From an uncultured Methanomassiliicoccales archaeon (GTDB taxonomy: Archaea > Thermoplasmatota > Thermoplasmata > Methanomassiliicoccales > Methanomethylophilaceae), in the NCBI GenBank assembly GCA_959597175.1, contig CAUFXM010000010.1, positions 15,702-79,701 on the forward strand: a stretch of DNA of 64,000 nucleotides. The letters run 5' to 3'. Within the stretch, counting starts at the first letter, position 1; each line of letters starts with the position of its first letter. The position numbers and the translations under genes were made by a program. The notes beneath the pieces are model-generated. The model saw only the letters and a list, made by a program, of their open reading frames with translations. It did not search any database and was not told where the DNA came from. Of the stretch, positions 47,791 through 56,064 are shown piece after piece.

Positions 47791-48942
47791 ATGCCGAGGG
47801 ACTACTACGAGATCCTGGGCGTGGGGAGGACCGCGTCGGAGGACGAGATCAAGAAGGCCTACCGCGGCCTGGCGAAGAAGTACCACCCCGACGTCTCCAC
47901 CGAGCCCAAGGACGTCGCCGAGGCGAAGTTCAAGGAGCTGTCCGAGGCATACGAGGTGCTGTCGGACCCCGACAAGAGGAAGCTGTACGACCAGTACGGA
48001 CACGACGGGGTCAAGCAGCAGTTCGGCAAGGACGGGTTCACCTGGGACGACTTCACCCGCGCGGACGACATCAGCGACATCTTCGGGGACATCTTCGGGG
48101 GCATGTTCGGCGGCGGAAGGCGCGGACGCTCCCGCAACTCCCCCCAGCAGGGGGAGTCCCTGAGATACGACCTGGAGATCACCCTGAAGGAGGTCCTGGA
48201 TGGCAAGAAGGTCAACCTGGACATCCCCCACACCGTGGTCTGCGAGCAGTGCAAGGGGACCGGCGGGAAGGACGGGAAGGTCACCACCTGCGGAAGATGC
48301 GGGGGCACCGGGCAGATCCAGACCGTCAGGCAGAGCATGTTCGGCCAGATGGTCTCCATCGAGGACTGCCCCGAATGCCGCGGGAAGGGCCGGACATCCG
48401 CCGAGAAGTGCCCCCACTGCCGCGGCGCCGGCAGGATCAACAAGGACTCCCACATCGACCTGAACATCCCCAAGGGGATGGAGGAGGGGATGCGGCTGAG
48501 GGTCGCCGGCGCAGGCAACGCCGGTTACAACGGCGGCCCCGCGGGGGACCTGTTCGTCGTGATCCACATCAAGGAGGACAAGGTCTTCGACCGCGACGGC
48601 GCGAACCTCTGGACCGGCATCACCACCACGTACCCCAAGCTGGTGCTCGGGGGCGAGGAGGTCGTCTCCACCCTGGACGGGGACAAGGTCCAGCTGAGGA
48701 TCCCCGCAGGGACCGACGTGGGCACCGTGCTGAGGATCCCCGGGAAGGGGCTCCCCAGGACCAACTCGTCCAGCCGCGGCGACCTGATGGTCAGGGTGGC
48801 CGTCAGCGTCCCCAAGAGGGTGTCCGAGGAGGAGCGCGAGCTGCTGATGAAGCTGGACTCCTCCGCCGGTTCCAAGGGGAAGAAGGGCAGGAAGGGCCTC
48901 AAGGGGAAGATCCAGGACACCATCGACGACCTTACGAACTGA
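47791..48942 (+). CDS. dnaJ: DnaJ (Hsp40) co-chaperone
   Basis: The 383-residue type I DnaJ has a J domain with the HPD motif (KKYHPDVS, residues about 30-37), a Gly/Phe-rich linker (DIFGDIFGGMFGGGRRG), and four CxxCxGxG zinc repeats (CEQCKGTG, CGRCGGTG, CPECRGKG, CPHCRGAG). Two C-terminal beta-barrel domains follow. It stimulates the DnaK ATPase and presents substrates. A terminator hairpin follows 10 nt after the stop. Confidence 0.97.
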   Translation: MPRDYYEILGVGRTASEDEIKKAYRGLAKKYHPDVSTEPKDVAEAKFKELSEAYEVLSDPDKRKLYDQYGHDGVKQQFGKDGFTWDDFTRADDISDIFGDIFGGMFGGGRRGRSRNSPQQGESLRYDLEITLKEVLDGKKVNLDIPHTVVCEQCKGTGGKDGKVTTCGRCGGTGQIQTVRQSMFGQMVSIEDCPECRGKGRTSAEKCPHCRGAGRINKDSHIDLNIPKGMEEGMRLRVAGAGNAGYNGGPAGDLFVVIHIKEDKVFDRDGANLWTGITTTYPKLVLGGEEVVSTLDGDKVQLRIPAGTDVGTVLRIPGKGLPRTNSSSRGDLMVRVAVSVPKRVSEEERELLMKLDSSAGSKGKKGRKGLKGKIQDTIDDLTN

Positions 48943-48952
48943 AACGATTCCA

Positions 48953-48981
48953 GCCGTGGGCGTGGCCCACGGCCTTCCTTC
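48953..48981 (+). terminator. Terminator of the grpE-dnaK-dnaJ operon
   Basis: The perfect 9-bp stem GCCGTGGGC (48953-48961) / GCCCACGGC (48965-48973) has a 3-nt loop and is followed by CTTCCTTCT. It lies 10 nt after the dnaJ stop. A second palindrome, GCGGGGC/GCCCCGC at 49013-49030, lies just downstream of the convergent gene's stop and may serve that transcript. Confidence 0.65.
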
Positions 48982-49035
48982 TATACCGACGGCTCGGATT
49001 CATTCAAAGGTGGCGGGGCGCGCGCCCCGCGTGTT

Positions 49036-49533
49036 TCACTGGTACACCTTGTGTCCCGGCTCGGCGGAGTGGTACTTGCCGGTCCTGGACTCGGGGACGA
49101 TCTCGAAGATTCCGGTGGGCGGGACCTTCTTCGCGTCGATCCCGTCCATCCTCCTCTCGGGGGTGAGCTTGTCCACGGTGGCCCTGAGGATCCTCATCTT
49201 CAGGTCGTCGTCATCGATGATGCTGACCTTCCCGCGGATGATGACGGACTCGTACAGGGATGTGGTGTCGCACGCGCCATCCCCGCATCTCTCGAACCCC
49301 CTCTCCTCCACCACGGTGAAGCAGCATCTCGGATCCCTTTTGAGGTTGGAGACCTTCTCGCCGACCTTCCTGCCGTGGAAGAAGATCCTGCCGTCCATCA
49401 CGACGAAGTTGACCGGTGTCCCGTAGGGGCATCCGTCCTCGCCTATGGTCGATATCACTCCCATCCTGGCTCTCTCCAGGAGGGCGTCAATCTGCTCCTC
49501 TGTCAGAGGATATTTCTGCATGTTCGGCTGCAT
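49036..49533 (-). CDS. Pyridoxamine 5'-phosphate oxidase-like FMN-binding protein (copy 1)
   Basis: The 165-residue split-barrel protein (LTEEQIDALLERARMGVISTIGEDGCPYGTPVNFVVMDGRIFFHGRKVGEKVSNLKRDPRCCFTVVEE, residues 10-78) is of the NimA/PNPOx-like type. These bind FMN or F420 and often act in detoxification or nitro-reduction. It has several Cys (CGDGACD). A paralogue with the same architecture lies immediately upstream (49582-50091), showing tandem duplication. The actual substrate is unknown. Confidence 0.8.
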   Translation of the reverse strand: MQPNMQKYPLTEEQIDALLERARMGVISTIGEDGCPYGTPVNFVVMDGRIFFHGRKVGEKVSNLKRDPRCCFTVVEERGFERCGDGACDTTSLYESVIIRGKVSIIDDDDLKMRILRATVDKLTPERRMDGIDAKKVPPTGIFEIVPESRTGKYHSAEPGHKVYQ

Positions 49534-49581
49534 GTTATCGCGTTCATCACGGGTTGTGCATATAAGCCCGCTTCGTTGGAT

Positions 49582-50091
49582 TCACAACCTTCCCGAGGGA
49601 TGCACCGTGCTCCCCGGCTTCGGGTCCCGGTACTTGCCGGTCATGGCTTCGACCGAGATCTCGAACACGCCCGTCCTGGACACCCTCTCCGGGTCCACGA
49701 GGTCGGACGCGCGTTCTGGGACCAGTCTGTCGGTCAGTGCCCGGAGAACCTCCGTCTTCAGAACCGGATCCCCGACGGCCTCCAGTCTCCCGTAGACGAT
49801 GACCGATGCGAACAGTGTGTCGGTGTCGCAGGCGTCCGGCCCGTAGCACTGGTACCCGCGTTCCTCCACCACGGTCATGGTGCAGCGGGGGTCGCGGAGC
49901 ATGTTGGACACACGGGTGCCTCTCGACCTGCCGTGGAAGAAGATCCTTCCGTCCATCACGACATAGTTCACCGGAGTCCCATAAGGGTAGCCGTCGTCAC
50001 CGTTGGTGCAGACCACGCCGCACTCGTTCCTCTCCAGCAACTCCATCATGCCGGCTTCGTCAAGATGGTACTTCTCCATGCGGGGTTCCAT
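49582..50091 (-). CDS. Pyridoxamine 5'-phosphate oxidase-like FMN-binding protein (copy 2)
   Basis: The 169-residue paralogue of the gene at 49036 shares MxKYxLxExxMxxLLExxxxGVxxTxGDDGxPYGTPVNYVVMDGRIFFHGRSxG and the ERGYQ/C region. The copies differ at the C-terminus. It has the same FMN split-barrel fold. It is encoded downstream of a PH-like membrane protein whose 3' end overlaps its start by 32 nt. An internal ATG four codons later (50079) is also possible. Confidence 0.8.
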   Translation of the reverse strand: MEPRMEKYHLDEAGMMELLERNECGVVCTNGDDGYPYGTPVNYVVMDGRIFFHGRSRGTRVSNMLRDPRCTMTVVEERGYQCYGPDACDTDTLFASVIVYGRLEAVGDPVLKTEVLRALTDRLVPERASDLVDPERVSRTGVFEISVEAMTGKYRDPKPGSTVHPSGRL

Positions 50092-51082
50092 GGGCGGCCA
50101 TCATCGGCATCGTTGAACTGGTTTGCGCCGACATGACACTGTCCGAGAGTTCCGCGTAGAACGTCCTGGTGGCCTCATCGCCGTCCAGGTTGAACACCAC
50201 CACTCCCCCGTCCGTCAGATGCAGGACTATGCATGGGGACGTGTCGTTGTGAACTGCCAGCTGGTACCTTCCGAATTCGTCGTTCCGGAAGTTACCGCTG
50301 CTCACGTCCAAGCCACCGTATCCGCCGACCCTGGTGCCGTAGTCCATGTTCTCCCGGAGTTCCACGCTTCCGATGTCCGAGTACCGGATGTCCTCATGCA
50401 TCATCGTGGCGTCGATGGTGACGCTGTCGTCATCCATGGAGACGTCCACGTGCCCGGAGAAGAGGGATGCCGCTACGATGACAGCCACCACCGCCACGAT
50501 CGCGACGGTGACACCGTAGACGATCCTCCTCACCCTCCGGTGGTCGGAGGCACCCTTGGCGAGGTCCGAGGGGACCACCCTGCCCCCGGCGTCGGCGGCA
50601 CCGGCTATCGCGGAGTACAGCGCCTCCGTGGTCGCGGTGTCCGTCCGGTTGAAGACCAGTATCCTCCTCCCCTTCCTCCCGGCGTACCTGACCACCACGA
50701 ACGCCCCTATCGAGGCGTCCCCTGCGAAGGTGTACGGGCCGAACTCGTCGTTGGTGAACTCCCCGGAGCCCCTCCTCAATCCGCCGTACCCGTACGTGCG
50801 GAGTCCCGGATCGAACTCCCTGCGGAGCTCCACGGCGTCTATCCCCGACAGGGGGATGTCCAGGTCCACGAAAGGTGCCCTGATGGTCAGCGTCCTGTCA
50901 TCGACGGACACGTCGGTGCCCTTGAAGAAGGCCACAGGGACTATGGCGACCACGATCGCGACGATCGTGAGCAGGAGGTACAATGCCAGGGAGAGGTCCG
51001 CGGCTATCAGGAGGATGGTGGCGAACGCGATGATCGCCAGGCAGGCCGCAACGCCTATGCCGAACTTCGTCCCGTCGTTCAT
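50060..51082 (-). CDS. Membrane protein with two PH-like (bPH) domains
   Basis: The 340-residue protein has two halves. Each has two hydrophobic spans followed by a beta-rich PH-like domain. The first spans are at 7-28 and 33-52, with a PH-like repeat FKGTDVSVDDRTLTIRAPFVDLDIPLSGIDAVELRREFDPGLRTYGYGGLRRGSGEFTNDEFGPYTFAGD at about 55-125. The second is at about 180-330 (SLFSGHVDVSMDDDSVTIDATMMHEDIRYSDIGSVELREN and YGGLDVSSGNFRNDEFGRYQLAV). The repeated GYGGL...GxFxNDEFGxYxxA shows internal duplication. Function unknown. The ATG at 51082 was chosen because it begins the first span directly. Confidence 0.7.
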   Translation of the reverse strand: MNDGTKFGIGVAACLAIIAFATILLIAADLSLALYLLLTIVAIVVAIVPVAFFKGTDVSVDDRTLTIRAPFVDLDIPLSGIDAVELRREFDPGLRTYGYGGLRRGSGEFTNDEFGPYTFAGDASIGAFVVVRYAGRKGRRILVFNRTDTATTEALYSAIAGAADAGGRVVPSDLAKGASDHRRVRRIVYGVTVAIVAVVAVIVAASLFSGHVDVSMDDDSVTIDATMMHEDIRYSDIGSVELRENMDYGTRVGGYGGLDVSSGNFRNDEFGRYQLAVHNDTSPCIVLHLTDGGVVVFNLDGDEATRTFYAELSDSVMSAQTSSTMPMMAAHGTPHGEVPS

Positions 51083-51215
51083 GATGATGGGAGGGCATTT
51101 GTGTAGATAATGGTGAAGACGGGGATCCCGGTTCGAAGCCCAGGAGATGTCAGTCCGGACCCGGAATCGCACCTTCGAGACGGGAATGGGTGTTGATGAA
51201 ACTGCACGCATCTCC

Positions 51216-51226
51216 GATTATATACT
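51216..51226 (+). promoter_or_regulatory. TATA box before the structured RNA candidate
   Basis: GATTATATACT at 51216-51226 is a good TATA element. A start 22-26 nt downstream of its centre falls at about 51243-51247, at the first base pair of a closed RNA structure and not before any start codon. Confidence 0.5.
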
Positions 51227-51240
51227 CGGAACGTGAACCC

Positions 51241-51353
51241 GTCCTGCCGGTGCGGTCAGTCCGAGGTCTCCTCGGTCAGCTCCGGTGGAACCTCGGAACC
51301 TAACGTGCCCCAAGGGGCTCCGGCAGGAGGGAAAGCATGTTTTCCTTTTTCCG
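51241..51353 (+). ncRNA. Candidate structured small RNA, class unknown
   Basis: About 110 nt, bounded by a TATA box and a hairpin with a T run, fold into a closed multibranch form. The 9-bp closing stem TCCTGCCGG (51242-51250) / CCGGCAGGA (51320-51328) encloses a hairpin CCGAGG-TCT-CCTCGG (about 51260-51274) and a hairpin GCCCC-AA-GGGGC (about 51307-51318). A final stem GGAAA...TTTCC followed by TTTTT (ending 51353) looks like a terminator. No conserved motif of 5S, SRP, RNase P or tRNA was seen, and no open frame fits. Confidence 0.55.
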
Positions 51354-51369
51354 GCACCCGTACGGAGGG

Positions 51370-51490
51370 TTCCGGATGGTGATCACGATCGGCGGCATGA
51401 CCGTCGTGATCGATTGGTCATAAGGCCGTCGTGATCCGGACTGACGTCCCTAAGACGTCCGGCCCTGGTTCCCAGGGCCGTTATGACATC
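51370..51490. other. Nested inverted repeats downstream of the RNA candidate
   Basis: A stem GATCACGA...TCGTGATC (about 51381-51411) is followed by a second copy of GCCGTCGTGATC. Then comes a nested structure closed by GTCATAA/TTATGAC (51418-51424 / 51481-51487), with inner hairpins CCGGAC...GTCCGG and GGCCCTGG-TTC-CCAGGGCC (51460-51478). Possibly a second RNA or a 3' extension of the first. No gene seen here. Confidence 0.4.
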
Positions 51491-51603
51491 ATATCACCTG
51501 TCGCCGCCATATTAATAGGTTGGGTGTTCAGACACGGGACATCCATCGAAAATCAGTTCATCGTCCTTTTTTCATAAAGCGTCTATCGGACGATGGATAA
51601 TGG

Positions 51604-51685
51604 CGCCGAGGGAGAGATTCGAACTCCCGAGGATTACTCCAGCGGTTTTCGAGACCGCCGCCATACCGGGCTTGGCTACCTCGGC
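51604..51685 (-). tRNA. tRNA-Ser (CGA)
   Basis: On the minus strand the acceptor GCCGAGG pairs with CCTCGGC. The anticodon arm is GCGGT-CTCGAAA-ACCGC (anticodon CGA), with a long variable arm typical of tRNA-Ser and the T-loop TTCGAAT. The discriminator is G and CCA is encoded (51601-51603 on the plus strand). It lies between the structured-RNA region and the divergent proA gene. Confidence 0.93.
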
Positions 51686-51773
51686 TCAGGATTCCCCAAC
51701 TTCTCACGCTATAAAAAGATTGTTCGCGCGCACGCGCTATTATTATTGGCATCGGCGATTACGGGTCGGTACA

Positions 51774-53096
51774 ATGTCTGACGTCGTCTCGGATATCAAG
51801 AGGGCCAAAGCCGCATCGATAGAGCTGTCCGTGCTGTCCACGGAGGTCAAGGACAGGGCGCTTGGCGCCATGGCGCAAGCCCTGGACTCGTCACGCGAGC
51901 AGATCCTCGAGGCCAACGCCAGGGATCTGGAGGCCGCGAAGGCGATGCTCGATAGCGGCGAGATATCCGGGTCGATGTACAAGAGGCTGAAGATCGACGG
52001 ATCCAAGATCGACGGGATGATCGCGGGCATCAACGACGTCATAGGCCTTGCGGATCCCGTCGGAGAGCAGATGTCCGCGCTCGACCTGGACGACGGCCTC
52101 ACGCTGTACCAGATCCGCTGCCCCATCGGGATGCTCGGGATGATATTCGAGTCCCGTCCCGACGTGGTCCCGCAGATCATGTCCCTCTGTCTCAAGTCCG
52201 GAAACGCGGTCGCGTTCAAGGGCGGGAGGGAGGCCGCGAACTCCATCCGCGTTCTGTTCACCATCCTGAGGGACGCCGCCTCGACGGCCGGGGTCCCGGC
52301 CGATGCGTTCGTCCTCCTGGAGACGAGGGCGGACATCAACGTCATCCTGGACCTCGACAGGTACATCGACCTGCTGATACCCCGGGGGTCCAACGAGTTC
52401 GTACGCTACATCCAGGAGAACACCAGGATCCCCGTCCTCGGACACGCCGCAGGCGTGTGCCACGTCTACGTCGACGAGTTCGCAGACCAGGACATGGCGG
52501 AGGCGGTCGCTCTCGACTCGAAGGTGCAGTACCCCGCGGTGTGCAACGCCACGGAGACCCTCCTGGTCAATTCACACATCGCCGATGCGTTCGTCCCCCG
52601 CATCGTATCGGTCTACGAGGCCAACGGCGTGGAGGTCAGAGGCGACGAGAGGGTCTGCGCCCTCGCCGATACCGTCCCCGCCACGGCAGAGGATTGGGAC
52701 ACCGAGTACGGCGACCTCATAATATCGATAAAGGTCGTGGACTCCATCACGGAGGCCATCGACTTCATCAACCAGCACGGTTCCCACCACACCGACGCCA
52801 TCGTCACGCAGGACATCGGGCGTGCCGCGGCCTTCGCCAGGTCCGTGGATTCCGCCGACGTGTTCGTCAATGCGTCCACCAGGTTCGCCGACGGCTACAG
52901 GTACGGGAAGGGTGCCGAGGTCGGGATCAGCACGAACAAGATCCACGCCCGTGGGCCGGTTGGGATGGAGGGTCTGATGATCTACAAGTACGTCCTGGTC
53001 GGGAACGGCCAGGTCGTCAGGGACTACGTCGGCCCCGGATGCAGGCCCTTCAAGCACAAACCGTCGAACACGCCCTATCCCTACAGGGGAGAGTGA
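51774..53096 (+). CDS. proA: Gamma-glutamyl phosphate reductase ProA
   Basis: The 440-residue NADPH enzyme converts gamma-glutamyl phosphate to glutamate semialdehyde in proline synthesis. Landmarks are CPIGMLGMIFESRPDVVPQIMSLCLKSGNAVAFKGGREA and the catalytic Cys in YPAVCNATETLLVN. The C-terminal segment TRFADGYRYGKGAEVGIST is also family-typical. The ATG lies about 30 nt after an AT-rich TATA-like box (CTATTATTATT, 51737-51747), so the mRNA is likely leaderless. proB follows with a 2-nt gap. This bacterial-type proBA set in an archaeon suggests old transfer. Confidence 0.95.
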   Translation: MSDVVSDIKRAKAASIELSVLSTEVKDRALGAMAQALDSSREQILEANARDLEAAKAMLDSGEISGSMYKRLKIDGSKIDGMIAGINDVIGLADPVGEQMSALDLDDGLTLYQIRCPIGMLGMIFESRPDVVPQIMSLCLKSGNAVAFKGGREAANSIRVLFTILRDAASTAGVPADAFVLLETRADINVILDLDRYIDLLIPRGSNEFVRYIQENTRIPVLGHAAGVCHVYVDEFADQDMAEAVALDSKVQYPAVCNATETLLVNSHIADAFVPRIVSVYEANGVEVRGDERVCALADTVPATAEDWDTEYGDLIISIKVVDSITEAIDFINQHGSHHTDAIVTQDIGRAAAFARSVDSADVFVNASTRFADGYRYGKGAEVGISTNKIHARGPVGMEGLMIYKYVLVGNGQVVRDYVGPGCRPFKHKPSNTPYPYRGE

Positions 53097-53098
53097 CC

Positions 53099-54214
53099 AT
53101 GGACTCCAGGAAGGACCTCCTGGGCGACGTGGGTAGGGTCGTCGTCAAGATAGGGTCCTCATCGATCATGAGGAACCAGACCTCCATATCCAGGGACTTC
53201 ATGGACTCCGTGGCGGAGCAGGTCGCCCGTCTGAGGGAGGCGGGCATGGAGGTGCTCATCGTCTCGTCCGGGGCAATAGCCATCGGTCTGAAGGCGATGA
53301 AGGCGAAGCCGAAGCCGAACGAGATCCCCATCCGCCAGGCGGCCTCCGCCGTCGGTCAGGGGATACTGATGAAGGAGTGGGGCGAGTGCTTCCAGCGCCA
53401 CGGGATGCTCGTCGGCCAGGTCCTCATGACCCTGGACAACTACTCCGACAGGACCGAGGCCGTCAACATGAACAACACCATCGAGTCCCTGCTGAAGAAC
53501 GGGGTCGTGCCCATATTCAACGAGAACGACGCGGTGTGCATCAGCGAGATCAAGTTCGGGGACAACGACACCCTGTCCGCGATTGTGGCGAGCAGGACCG
53601 ACGCGGATCTGCTGATCATCCTGTCGGATGTCGCGGGGCTGTACAACAGCGACCCCACGTCCAACCCTGACGCGAAGCTCGTGCCGGTGGTCTACAGCAT
53701 CGAGGACGTCCGCCACATGGCGGGCGACTCCGTGTCCGGCGTCGGGACCGGCGGGATGAAGACCAAGCTCAGCGCCGCCCAGGTGTGCCATGACGCGGCC
53801 TGCAGCATGATCATAGCACTCAGCAGGGAGGACCAGGTGATCTACCGCGCATGCACCGGCGAGGACATCGGGACGATCTTCGTCGCCAACAGGGGCATAT
53901 CCAAGAAGAGGCGCTGGATCAAGTCCGCTCACCCATCCGGCAGGATCATCATCGACGAGGGTGCGCAGAGGGCCGTCCTCGCCCACAAGTCCCTGCTCCC
54001 CGTGGGCATAAGGGATGTGGAGGGCAGGTTCAACAAGGGCGACGTGGTGGACATCGTCTGCAACGGCACCGTCGTCGCCAAGGGGATAATCGGATACGAC
54101 TCCACCGACCTCAAGATGATCAAGGGGAAGCACAGCGACGAGATAGAGTTCATCCTCGGGTACAAGGCGCACGACGACGCGGTGATATCCGAGAACATCG
54201 CAGTCCTGCTGTGA
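53099..54214 (+). CDS. proB: Glutamate 5-kinase ProB with C-terminal PUA domain
   Basis: The 371-residue kinase phosphorylates glutamate at the gamma carboxyl, the first step of proline synthesis. The amino-acid kinase domain (residues 8-265) has RVVVKIGSSS, VLIVSSGAIAIGL, and DVAGLYNSDP. The PUA domain (about 275-365) includes RIIIDEGAQRAVLAHKSLLPVGIRDVEGRFNKGDVVDI. It is usually feedback-inhibited by proline. It starts 2 nt after proA and ends before a terminator. Confidence 0.95.
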   Translation: MDSRKDLLGDVGRVVVKIGSSSIMRNQTSISRDFMDSVAEQVARLREAGMEVLIVSSGAIAIGLKAMKAKPKPNEIPIRQAASAVGQGILMKEWGECFQRHGMLVGQVLMTLDNYSDRTEAVNMNNTIESLLKNGVVPIFNENDAVCISEIKFGDNDTLSAIVASRTDADLLIILSDVAGLYNSDPTSNPDAKLVPVVYSIEDVRHMAGDSVSGVGTGGMKTKLSAAQVCHDAACSMIIALSREDQVIYRACTGEDIGTIFVANRGISKKRRWIKSAHPSGRIIIDEGAQRAVLAHKSLLPVGIRDVEGRFNKGDVVDIVCNGTVVAKGIIGYDSTDLKMIKGKHSDEIEFILGYKAHDDAVISENIAVLL

Positions 54215-54256
54215 CCTTTCCAATCAGGGTATCGACAATTCAAACGGTTTGTGAAT

Positions 54257-54280
54257 GCCGGGGTCTCCCCCGGCGGTTTT
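54257..54280 (+). terminator. Hairpin with T run after proB
   Basis: The stem GCCGGGG (54257-54263) / CCCCGGC (54268-54274), with a 4-nt loop, is followed by GGTTTT. It lies 42 nt after proB and 3 nt before the stop of the convergent symporter gene, so it may serve both transcripts. Confidence 0.6.
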
Positions 54281-54283
54281 CAA

Positions 54284-55729
54284 TCACTCCCACTCGGTGA
54301 TATGGGTCTTGTCGTTGCACAGATCCTTGACCACTTCGCGATGGAACACCGGGTCCTCGACCCCAGCATCCTCCTGCTCCCTCCAGTCCTTGTAGGCACG
54401 GAAGACGAACTTGCTGAGGTAGAACACCACGATCATGTTCACAGCGCCCATCGCAGCCATGAACGTGTCGCAGATGGTCTCCATCTGCCCGGTGCCGATG
54501 GCGCACGAGAGGAAAGCCACCATGATGACCAGGATACGGACGATCATGATGAATCCCTTGCTGTCCTTGATGAACCTGATGTTCGACTCGCTCATGGTGT
54601 AGTATCCGATGAGACTTGTGAACGCGAAGATCAGCATGAACAGGGAGACGATGATGCCGCCGATCTCCCCTCCGAGGGTCGAGTTAACGATTGCCTGGAC
54701 GAGCTGGGCGTTCCCGATGCCGTCGGCCTGGGTGGGGTTGATGGCGGTGATGTCGCCGTACGTTCCGAAGGACAGGATGACGAACGCCGTGAAGGAACAG
54801 ACGACGAGGGTGTCGACGATGGTCCCGAAGGACTGGATCATCCCCTGCTTGACGGGGTGCTTGACATCGGCGGTTCCGGCGATGTTGGCGATGGAACCGA
54901 GACCGGCCTCGTTGGAGAACACTCCGCGCTTGAGACCCATCATCATGACGGCTCCGAGCGCTCCTCCGCCGACGGACTGGATGCCGAAGGCGTTCTTGAA
55001 GATCATCTCGACCGCGTGAACGACACCGTCGATGTTCATGACGATGACGATGATGCAGAAGACGAACCACAGGAGGGCCATGACGGGCACGACCTTGGTG
55101 GAGAACGTGGCGATCCTCTTGACGCCGCCGAAGATGATGACGGCGGCGGCGATGGCGATGATCGCGCCGAAGATCAGCATGTTGTTGTCGAACACGAACG
55201 CTCCGGAGAGGGCGGCGGCGGAGTTGCTCGCCTGGACACCGACGAATCCGATTCCGAACGTGATGATGATCAGGGCGGCCAGAAGGATGGCCAGGGGGCG
55301 GCTGCCGACACCCTTGAGGGCGTAGTAGGCGGGCCCGCTGTGGTACTGTCCGTCGGACTTCTTCTCCTTGAAGATCTGGGAGAGGGTGGACTCCATGAAG
55401 CTGCTGGCGGATCCGATGATGGCGAAGATCCACATCCAGAACACGGCTCCGGGACCTCCGACGATGATGGCACTGGCGACTCCGGCGATGTTACCTACGC
55501 CGACACGGGCGCCCAATCCTATGCAGAACGCTTCGAACGATGAGACTGTGTGGCTGTGTTTCCCTTCCTTCGTCCCGGACAAGGCCAGTCTTGAGGTCTT
55601 GTGGATTCTCAGGATGGGAAGTCCCTTCAGTCTGATCATGAAGTACAGCCCCAGACCTACGAGGAACACGAAGGCCACGTACCAGACCCAAGTATTGGTA
55701 GTATTGAGGGCACTAACAAAATCGACCAT
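54284..55729 (-). CDS. Sodium:alanine/glycine symporter (AGCS family)
   Basis: The 481-residue protein has about eleven membrane spans. The AGCS signatures are FEAFCIGLGARVGVGNIAGVASAIIVGGPGAVFWMWIFAIIGSASSFMESTLSQIFKEK, then GALGAVMMMGLKRGVFSNEAGLGSIANIAGTADVKHPVKQG. It imports small neutral amino acids with sodium across the cell membrane. The cytoplasmic C-terminus is acidic (VKDLCNDKTHITEWE). I used the ATG at 55729, which begins the first span; an upstream ATG at 55762 would add eleven residues but lies close to the promoter. Confidence 0.93.
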   Translation of the reverse strand: MVDFVSALNTTNTWVWYVAFVFLVGLGLYFMIRLKGLPILRIHKTSRLALSGTKEGKHSHTVSSFEAFCIGLGARVGVGNIAGVASAIIVGGPGAVFWMWIFAIIGSASSFMESTLSQIFKEKKSDGQYHSGPAYYALKGVGSRPLAILLAALIIITFGIGFVGVQASNSAAALSGAFVFDNNMLIFGAIIAIAAAVIIFGGVKRIATFSTKVVPVMALLWFVFCIIVIVMNIDGVVHAVEMIFKNAFGIQSVGGGALGAVMMMGLKRGVFSNEAGLGSIANIAGTADVKHPVKQGMIQSFGTIVDTLVVCSFTAFVILSFGTYGDITAINPTQADGIGNAQLVQAIVNSTLGGEIGGIIVSLFMLIFAFTSLIGYYTMSESNIRFIKDSKGFIMIVRILVIMVAFLSCAIGTGQMETICDTFMAAMGAVNMIVVFYLSKFVFRAYKDWREQEDAGVEDPVFHREVVKDLCNDKTHITEWE

Positions 55730-55793
55730 TATATCAAATCCCACGCGACCTCGAAAAAACATTCGTTGCCGCGAATATTGAGGTAAAAGCTGG

Positions 55794-55866
55794 TGGGCCC
55801 GGCCGGATTTGAACCGGCGACCTCCGCCATGTCAAGGCGACGTCATAACCCCTAGACCACGAGCCC
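55794..55866 (-). tRNA. tRNA-Val (GAC)
   Basis: The minus-strand cloverleaf has acceptor GGGCTCG/CGGGCCC (one wobble pair), anticodon loop TTGACAT (anticodon GAC), and T-arm GCCGG-TTCAAAT-CCGGC. The discriminator is A and CCA is encoded (55791-55793). It sits between the symporter and kae1, with no tRNA neighbours. Confidence 0.95.
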
Positions 55867-56026
55867 AGCATAGGGCATGATATCCTTCCTGTTCATATAT
55901 CTTTTGGCTCAACCCACAGGTCGTCACGGAGGATGGGACACCGGGATACGGGGAAAAACTGTACGAATGGATGGATTAGCACCCGATGATGGTGCACGCG
56001 TACAGCAGAGGATGCCTTTTGGAGCT

Positions 56027-56038
56027 GATTTATATACC
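56027..56038 (+). promoter_or_regulatory. TATA box of kae1
   Basis: GATTTATATACC at 56027-56038 places the transcript start near 56058-56062, just before the first possible ATG (56065). Confidence 0.55.
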
Positions 56039-56064
56039 ACCTGTTCTACGCGCCGTCTTGACTC

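Noticed and set aside
51241..51353. Structured RNA as 5S rRNA, SRP RNA or RNase P RNA
   Set aside because: The conserved motifs of these RNAs were not seen and the length is wrong for SRP and RNase P; left as unclassified.
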